A stretch of DNA of 39,024 nt from Desulfosporosinus sp. OT (lineage in GTDB: Bacteria > Bacillota > Desulfitobacteriia > Desulfitobacteriales > Desulfitobacteriaceae). The notes under the pieces were generated by a model. It saw nothing but the letters and a program-made list of their open reading frames with translations. It did not search any database and was not told where the DNA came from. This document shows, in pieces, positions 1 through 8,100 of the stretch (its first letter is position 1; every line of letters begins with the position of its first letter). The stretch is from contig NZ_AGAF01000027.1 in assembly GCF_000224515.1 (NCBI RefSeq), forward strand, positions 1-39,024, read 5' to 3'. A program made the translations under genes and the position numbers.

Positions 1-11
1 AATGCGTGAGT

Positions 12-83
12 TATAATAGGCATAAATCAGTAGAACCCAGTAAACAAGCGGATTTCCACCGATTTATGCCTATTTTTTCACGC
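12..83 (+). promoter_or_regulatory. parA promoter -10 with overlapping large inverted repeat (operator or centromere candidate)
   Basis: A perfect -10 hexamer TATAAT lies at 12-17; its -35 box would fall before the window. A perfect 14-bp inverted repeat follows at 15-28 and 61-74 with a 32-bp spacer, and an outer 6-bp pair (GCGTGA at 4-9, TCACGC at 78-83) extends the symmetry. The repeat ends about 50 bp before the parA start. Inference: an autoregulatory operator for ParA/ParB, a parS-like site, or the end of an upstream transcription unit. The T run at 73-78 lies within the right part of the stem, so a simple terminator is less likely. Confidence 0.5.
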
Positions 84-136
84 CCTTTTCAGGGTCAAAA
101 ATCAGCAATTTTAAATGATAAGGAGGAAAGGTCAAA

Positions 137-934
137 ATGTGCAAAATAATTACTGTTGCAAATCAGAAAGGTGGTGTATCCAAAACAACAAGTGTCCGCA
201 ATCTTAGCTACACTCTGGCTGAGTTAGGCTATCGAGTTTTGGTGGTCGATTATGATCCCCAATCGAACTTAACAGCTTCTCTTGTATTGGAAGATGAAAA
301 TGAAGATGTCCCTAAAATTCATACAACGATTGCAAACTTAATGACAATGGCAATGGATGAGGAAGAACTACCGCCCAAGAGCGAGTATATTCAGCAGCGC
401 GGGAAGATTGACTTTATCCCCAACGACATTCATTTGTCGGTGGTAGAATCCAATCTGCGGATGGAGATGGGAAGCGAAAAATTGCTTATCAGTATCCTGG
501 AGCCTTTCCGTAGGGATTATGACTATATCCTCATTGATACAAATCCTTCCCTAGGTCCGCTGACAATCAACGCTCTTTCCGCCGCCGATAGCGTTCTCAT
601 CACGATCAACCCTGAATTCTACGCTACCATAGGGCTTCAAGACCTGACCAAAACCATTCTTAAAATCAAACGCAGGATTAACCCCAAGATTGAATTTGAG
701 GGTATCCTGCTAACCATGTGCGATATGCAGACCAATCTGCACAAAGAAGTCTGCGCGGAGGTAAATGAAGCATACAGTGGAGGCATGAGAGTTTTCAAAA
801 CCTCCATTCCCCGTTCTATCAGAGTGGGCGAAGCCAACCGCTGCGGATTGAGCATTTTGGAATTCGAGCCCAAATCCAAGGCGGGGATTGCGTATATGGA
901 ATTTGCAAAGGAGTTGATTGGATTTGCCGGATAG
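137..934 (+). CDS. parA: ParA/Soj-family partition ATPase
   Basis: Deviant Walker-A P-loop ATPase that would segregate or stabilise the element together with ParB. K11-G-G-V-S-K-T-T is the ParA signature with both lysines; D38-Y-D-P-Q matches the A' motif, and DYILIDTNPS near residues 130-140 is the Walker B region. The 265-residue length is normal for a short Soj-type ParA without an N-terminal HTH. ATG at 137 is preceded by AAGGAGG. The stop overlaps the start of parB by 17 bp, so the two are translationally coupled. On integrative elements such genes keep the excised circle stable; on plasmids they drive partition. The context does not tell these apart. Confidence 0.95.
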   Translation: MCKIITVANQKGGVSKTTSVRNLSYTLAELGYRVLVVDYDPQSNLTASLVLEDENEDVPKIHTTIANLMTMAMDEEELPPKSEYIQQRGKIDFIPNDIHLSVVESNLRMEMGSEKLLISILEPFRRDYDYILIDTNPSLGPLTINALSAADSVLITINPEFYATIGLQDLTKTILKIKRRINPKIEFEGILLTMCDMQTNLHKEVCAEVNEAYSGGMRVFKTSIPRSIRVGEANRCGLSILEFEPKSKAGIAYMEFAKELIGFAG

Positions 935-1937
935 ACCCGCACCGAAACGGATTAAATCAATGGACGAGCTGCTTATGGCAGTGGAGCCGGAGAACCAGCA
1001 AACCAATGTAAAAAGTGGTGTGGTCCGCTTAAAGTTTTCTCAAGTGGACCCATACCCCAATCACCCTTTTTGCCTATACAGCGGTGAGCGGTTGGACGAT
1101 ATGATTGCAAGCATCAGCAATTATGGTATTCTGACCCCGATGATTGCCCGCACCAAGGATAACGAAAGATATGAAATGCTTGCGGGGCACAACCGCATGA
1201 ACGCCGGTACGCTGGCAGGGCTTGATGAAGGCGACTTTATCATCAAGGACAACCTGTCGGACGAAGAAGCGTGGATGTATGTCATTGAAACCAATGTCAT
1301 GCAGCGCTCCTTTGCCGACATGCTACCGTCTGAAAAGGCGGCGGTACTTGCTCTGCGGCACTCAAAAATGTTCTCCCAGGGTAAGCGCAACGACATTATA
1401 GCAGAGCTTAAAATGCTTGAAAATCCGCAGTATATCAAGGAAAACGGAACTTCTGCCCTATTAGGGCAGAAGTTAACGAGCCGGGAAAAAGTCGCGGATG
1501 AATATGGATTATCTAAGAATACCGTGGCTCGGCTTTTAAGGGTGGACAAACTGACCGCACCCCTAAAAAAACGTGTGGATAGTGAGGAATTCGGCATCTA
1601 CCCTGCCGTTGCCCTCTCCTACCTTGCCGAAGCGGAGCAGCAGGATATTGAAAAGGTGCTTTCCGAAAATGAATTCAAGGTGGATATGAAAAAGGCGGAA
1701 ATGCTCCGCAGCTATTTCGAAAGCAGTAAACTGAACGAGAAAACCGCCTATCAAATCCTATCGGGAGAAATCAATAAAAAGCCGAAGTCAACCACACCGT
1801 CTCCTGTCAAAATCAAGCACAAGGTCTATTCCAAGTATTTTCCCGCAGACACAAAGGCCAGTGAGATCGAAAGAATCGTTGACGAGGCCCTCGAATGGTA
1901 TTTTTCCAGCAAGGTCAAAGAGGGAACGCCTAAATGA
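918..1937 (+). CDS. parB: ParB/Spo0J-family partition protein
   Basis: DNA-binding partner of ParA. Residues about 35-130 form the ParB N-terminal (ParB/Sulfiredoxin) domain: a box starting VDPYPNHPF, then ISNYGILTPMIAR and LAGHNRMNAG, where GHNRM stands for the usual GxRRx CTP-binding box. A helix-turn-helix lies near residues 188-215 (EYGLSKNTVARLL). The start is TTG at 918, with AAGGAG a few bases upstream inside the end of parA; an in-frame ATG at 960 is the alternative. The 339-residue length is typical for plasmid or ICE ParB. Its stop overlaps the next gene in an ATGA arrangement. Confidence 0.93.
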   Translation: MDLPDRPAPKRIKSMDELLMAVEPENQQTNVKSGVVRLKFSQVDPYPNHPFCLYSGERLDDMIASISNYGILTPMIARTKDNERYEMLAGHNRMNAGTLAGLDEGDFIIKDNLSDEEAWMYVIETNVMQRSFADMLPSEKAAVLALRHSKMFSQGKRNDIIAELKMLENPQYIKENGTSALLGQKLTSREKVADEYGLSKNTVARLLRVDKLTAPLKKRVDSEEFGIYPAVALSYLAEAEQQDIEKVLSENEFKVDMKKAEMLRSYFESSKLNEKTAYQILSGEINKKPKSTTPSPVKIKHKVYSKYFPADTKASEIERIVDEALEWYFSSKVKEGTPK

Positions 1938-2125
1938 CAAGAAATGTCTTGACTTGTGCAAAATGTGGAGGCAATGACTTTGAGTTATCCTACGGCACCG
2001 ACTGCTCCCACGACAAAAAAGGAAATGAAAATTGGGAGCTGGCGCTGGTCTGCAACCAATGCGGCTACTTGACAACCGTAGCTCGCACCAAGGGATATAT
2101 AGTGGAAATCGAGCCTGTCAACTAA
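1934..2125 (+). CDS. Small zinc-ribbon protein
   Basis: A 63-residue protein with two CxxC knuckles (CAKC near residue 8 and CNQC near residue 40), predicted to bind one zinc ion. It starts at the ATGA overlap with parB and stops 14 bases before the giant gene, so it belongs to the same operon. No specific family function is known to me. The position between parB and the DarB-like gene suggests a DNA- or RNA-binding accessory, but that is inference. The region also lies in the upstream open extension of the giant reading frame. I assign it here because of its own start, its coupling to parB, and the giant gene's good downstream start. Confidence 0.7.
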   Translation: MTRNVLTCAKCGGNDFELSYGTDCSHDKKGNENWELALVCNQCGYLTTVARTKGYIVEIEPVN

Positions 2126-2139
2126 GAGGAGGTGAAATT

Positions 2140-5100
2140 TTGAGAAAGGATGAAAGACTGAGGACGGTCTATGAAACCATCGCGCCTCACATTACACGAA
2201 CCGAGGGCGCATGGCGGGATTATCTCGGTTTTGCGGCAAGGTTATATAAATACAGCTTTGACAACGCCCTGTTGGTATACGCGCAAAATCCAAACGTCAC
2301 CATGATTGCCACCACACCAATATGGAACAAATTCGGCAGATACATCAATAAAGGCGCGATAGGACTGGCGGTCTGCGAGTATGACAACGCCAGGCTGACA
2401 ATCAAGCACCTGTTTGATATCTCTCAGACCAATGGCCGGGAAATCATACCAACAAACTGGCAGCTTGATGATAAGATGAAAGCAGAGCTGACCAGCCGCC
2501 TTTCCTATGCTCATAATCTTACATCCTCCGATTTTACCGAGTGCCTGAACCAATTAGCGGAAGAAGCGGTTGCCGAGCGCTTGGACGATTATCTGCAAGA
2601 TTTTAACTTTGACATTGAAGGCCACCTGTTTTCACAATTGCCCCAAGACGGATTGCTCAGTCAAATCCAGGAGATTGTCAAAGACAGCGTAGCCTATTTT
2701 ATCGGCAAGCGATGCAGCCTTGCGGACGATGAAATCCATACCGGCGACGGGATGATGACCATTGCCCATTTCGACAGCATTCCGTTGATCGCAAGGCTCG
2801 GACACACCGTAACCGACATCTCCAAAGGCATACTTCAGGAAGTGGAACGGACAATCAAAATCATTGAACAGGAAAGGAGGATGACACATGAGCAAAATCG
2901 AGATGAGCTACACCGAGAAGGACGGAGTGCTGCTCCCGAACCTTCAAATTTCCAACAACAGCGAGGACGACAACCAGCCCCTGGGCAAGTACGGCAGAAT
3001 GGCGATGGAGTACCTGCACGAAAACCATCCGCAGCGGTTTATGATTTTGAAAATGGATGGCACACTGATGGAGAAAATGCACCGGGTTCACAGGGAAGCA
3101 GTGGAGAAAATCGAGTACATCACCCAACGGATGCTGGAGGCCGAGCCAATGCCGGCAACGGAGGACATCATGGAGAAGACCCGCCACTTAAACAGCCTCC
3201 GGTCGTCAGCGGAGGAAATCGTACTGAACGAGATCGTATTCAAGGTAAGGTAAGCCCGCTGCCCCCATACAATCAAAATGAAGAGCCGCCCGAAAGCGAA
3301 CAGGATTCGCCGCCGAACGGCTCTTTTTTTATGCACGGAACACAGGTTGAGGCGACGAGGCAGGCCGGACCAAAAGCTTCCTATATAAATGTAGAATACA
3401 CGGATGAACAGGTACGGGAATATTACGAAGGCATTTTAACAAGCACCGATCTCTACCCTATTATGATGTATGAAAAAATTCAGGAGCTTTTCGCAACCAA
3501 CATGCCTCTCGAAGACAAGGCGGTCGCCCTGTCCAAAATTTACGAAGACTACGGCAATGCGGAATATCAGGCGGATGTGCTGCTGAAAACCACTCACCGG
3601 GGCGCAGACGGGATGTCGTTTTCCTTTGGGGACGGCTATACACACATACCTTGGCATACCATCGCCAACATCCTAAGAATGCTCATTGACGAAGGCGAAT
3701 ATCCGGTGCCTATCCCGGAGGAAAGCCTTGCAGACCAAATTGGTGACTTTAATATCCCCGATGAGATTGATGAAATGCGCATCGCAGACGGAGAAGTTTC
3801 TCCCATTGATCATGAAAAAGAGGAACCGAGTGAGCAGGAGCTGTATGCCTGTGTGGACAGCTATCTTTGCAATACGCAAATCATATATAAAGGCTGGCAT
3901 GGTGAAATAGCGGCGGAGCTTGCCAATGACAATGAAATAGATGAATATCTGATGGCCAACTATTTTCGGGACCTGGATGAACGTGAAACGCGGATTGACG
4001 ATCACGTTGTCACCTGTGCTATGGAGGATAACGGCGTTGAATTCCTGATTGACCACTATGTTGTCGGGTTGTCCTGGACGGAGCTGGTTGAAAGGATAAA
4101 AATCCTGGTCGAAACCGGCGCTTTCCCCGTGCCGCAAACTATAGAAAAGACAGAGGACGAACCGCTGCCAATGATCAATGTCCTAGTGGTGGAATTGGAG
4201 AAAAAGCCCTATCTCACCGCCATCCCAAGAGGAAACAATGCCTTACAGGAAAAAGTCGGCGGTCTGATTACCACCCTTGAAATCGGGGACGGCATAGATG
4301 CCATCTGCGCCGATGATGCCGACTTTGAAACCACGCCCATCAACCGCATGATAAACGGTCAGCCCATCTTCGGCACCTTTGTTGTGGCAAGAGTGAACTA
4401 CAATACAGGTGAATATGAATCTCTGCAAGAGTCCGACATCCAAAAGTACATGACAGAATTCGCCACCTCCCTCATGGACATTAGCAGACTGGTTGCGGAG
4501 TATGAGGAAATGGAAGCGGCGCAGGAAGACACCGAGCCGGATATTGAAGCGACGGGCTTTTATCCCCCGCAGTCCGCGAAAAAGCAGCCAGGTTATGAGG
4601 AAGACCCTAATGTCCGCGGCAGTACTGACTTTACACAAATTGAGGATATATCTAGGTCTGACGAAATAGAACCCTTTGTACCCAAGCCTGTTGCCAATCA
4701 GCAAATGAACCTGTTCGATATGGAAGCTATCCCGAAGGATAAAGAAGCAGAGCTTATTGAATATGTGCTGCTGGAGGGCAGCCGAGTCGCCGGAGGCAAA
4801 CAGCGCATCTATAAATTTGCCATGACCCATCCCACCGGCTCTGCTTTTGAGAAAATGTTAAAGAACGAATACGGTATTGGCGGTCATACTGTCGGCAGGC
4901 ATGGTATCGGTTTTGAAAACCATGACAGCAAGGGGATCGTGTTTGACTGGACCGATGATAAAGGGGAAAAACACGAAACCAAAATCACCTGGATTCGAGC
5001 AGCTATTGACATTCAAAGGCTTATAGATCAGGGACGGTATATTGGAAACCCCGCTCCCGCTCGTACCTTTGAGACTGTACCCCAATCAGAAACCGAGCCG

Positions 5101-8100
5101 GTGTCGGAGCCTGTTTCAAAACCCCGTCCTGTCAAAATCGATTTCCGCTATTCCGAGGACTATGCCCTCTATCCAAACGGTGTGAAAACCAAGTACAAAA
5201 ATAATGTGGAGGCCATCAAGCTGCTAAACAAAATCGAAAGCGAAAAACGGCTTGCCACAACCGATGAACAGATTGTCCTGGCTCGGTATGTGGGCTGGGG
5301 CGGTCTTGCTAATGCCTTTTCCGATACGGCCAGCGGCTGGGAAAAGGAATACCACGAATTGAAGCATTTGCTGGATGATAAGGAATATGCGGATGCCTTA
5401 AACTCCGTTGTCACCGCCTACTACACCGAACCGGAGCTCATCAGGCGAATTTACAAAGCCTTTGAGGGATTCGGCTTTACAGGAGGCGAAAATAGGAAAA
5501 TACTTGACCCGGCGATGGGAACGGGAAACTTTTTTTCCGTGCTTCCCAAAAGCTATGAGGGAACGCCCCTGTATGGCGTGGAATTGGACAACATCACGGG
5601 CAGGATCGCTAGGCAGCTTTATCAAACGGCGAATATCCAGGTACAGGGCTTTGAGACCACCCGTTTTGAGGACAACTCCTTTGACATTGCCATCGGGAAC
5701 ATCCCCTTTAACAACATCAAGCTCTATGATAAGCGATATGATAACGAGGATTTTCTGATCCATGATTATTTTATTGCCAAATCCCTTGACCTTGTAAAGT
5801 CCGGCGGCATCATCGCCTTTATCACGAGTAAAGGTACGATGGATAAAAAAGATACCAGTGTCCGTGAATACTTTGCCCGTAGAGCCGACCTGATCGGCGC
5901 CATCCGACTGCCGAACACAGCGTTTAAGTCTCTTGCCGGGACGGAGGTTACGGCGGACATCCTGTTCTTTCAAAAGCTGGAGTCTCAGCGTACAGTAGAT
6001 AAATATTTCCAGCCCGATTGGGTATTCGTCAATTCCAGAAAGCCCGATTACATGAATATGAACCAGTATTTCATCGACCATACGGAGATGGTATTGGGTG
6101 AAATGCAGTTTAGCAGAAATATGTATGGGCGTGAGGATAGTACGGCCTGTATTGCTCCCGAAGGCCAGGACCTTTATGTGGAGCTTGACAGAGCCATCGG
6201 AAATTTGCACGCCACCTTTACCGCCGAAGCAGACCAGCCCTTTGTGGAAATTGAGGAAGCCGAAGATGGAAATGCTAGCGAGCTGGACGCACCCGAAGGG
6301 ACGAAAAGCTATACCTATGTGGTGCAGGACGATAGGATTTACTACTGTGAGCGTAACAAGCTAATACCGCAGGACTACATCGGCAAACGCGCCGAGCGCA
6401 TCAAGGGTTTATGCGAAATCAGAACGGCGCTGCTGGAAGTCATCCGAATTCAGACTAATGATTACGAACCTGGCGAACTGAAGAAGGCCCAGAAAACCTT
6501 GAATGAGGTGTACGACCGCTTTGTTAGACAATGCGGCGCCATCAATGACAAGGCCAACATCGCCGTATTCTCCGATGACGACCAGTTTCCTCTGCTCCGT
6601 TCCATTGAGGATCAGATCAAGGATAAAAAATCATGGAACAAGGCCCCCATTTTCCATAAGGCCACCATCAAGTCCTATCGCCGTCCCACCCATGCCGAAA
6701 CAGCCAAGGAAGCTCTTGAAATATCGTTGAACCAAAAAATGAAGGTTGATTTACCGTATATGGAAAAGCTGACACGCAAATCGGCAGATGAACTTATCAG
6801 TGAACTTGGGGATCGCATCTATCTCAATCCGCAGAAATACTACGGCAATTATTATGAAGGCTGGGAATTGAATGAGGAATATCTGAGCGGACAGGTGCGG
6901 GATAAGCTGCTCTATGCCAAACAGAAGGCTGAAGAATATCCCGAACTGTTGGAGAGAAACGTGCAGGCCCTTGAAGCGGTGCAGCCCAAATGGCTGGAAC
7001 CCTCCGACATCGACTTCCGCATCGGAAGTCCCTGGATACCCATCGAGTATTTCCAGCATTTCATGCACGAGACCTTTGGCACTACGGATTATCTAAGGGA
7101 CTCAATTACGGTTGACTATATGGAATACACCACCACCTGGCGCATCAACGGAAAGACAAGGGAGCCCACCTCCGTCAAGGTCAACAACACCTACGGCACA
7201 AAACGGGTCAATGCTTATCAGATTTTCGAGGATTGCCTCAATCTCCAATCCACCACGGTGCGCGATCCGGTCCCCTATGTGGACAATAACGGTAAAAGCC
7301 AGGTACGGTACGTGGTCAATGCCAATGAGACCATGATTGCACGGGCAAAGCAGACTCAAATCAAGGAAGCCTTTGCCTCATGGCTGTTTAAGGATAAGGA
7401 CAGAGCAGATACCCTGCTTAAACTATACAATGAGAAATTCAATACCATTCGCCCCCGTGTCTATGACGGCAGTCACCTTATCTTTCCCGGCATGAGCGAG
7501 GAAATGGAGCTAAGGCCCCATCAAAAGAACTTTGCGGCACGGGTTATCTACTCCGGTACGGGACTAGCCGGCCATGTTGTGGGTGCGGGTAAAACGGCAG
7601 CGATGATTGCGGCGAGCATGTATCTCAAAAATATCGACGCCATCAAGAAACCCGTCTATGTGGTGCCCAACCACCTGACGGAGCAGTGGGCAAAGGAGTT
7701 TTACCGGTTCTTCCCGCAGGCCAACATCCTTGTTACCACCAAAAAAGATTTTGAAGCGAAAAACCGCAACAAGTTTGTTTCCAAAATCGCTATGGGTGAG
7801 TATGACGCGGTGATCATCGGCCATTCCCAGTTTGAAAAAATACCTATTTCCAAGGAGCGGCAGGAAGCGCAGATCAATAACGAGATCAACCAGCTTTCCT
7901 ATATCATCAAAAAGATAAAAGAAGAAAAGGGAGAAAATTGGGCGATCAAGCAAATGGTCATCTTTCAGAACAACCTCAAAGCCCGCCTCGACAGGCTGGC
8001 GGCAGAGGGAAAGAAGGATGACCTTTTGAATTTTGAGCAACTTGGCGTGGATTATATGTTTGTGGACGAGGCTCATGCCTATAAGAACTGCTTTACCTAC

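Noticed and set aside
5695-5712. Variant methylase motif IV (GNIPFN instead of NPPY/F) as a sign of an inactive enzyme
   Set aside because: From memory, DarB-like element proteins often have GNVPF-type motifs, so this may be normal for the family; inactivity cannot be argued from it.
5398-6210. Antisense ORF (270 codons) opposite the methylase domain of the giant gene
   Set aside because: Shadow of a conserved coding frame with clear methylase motifs.
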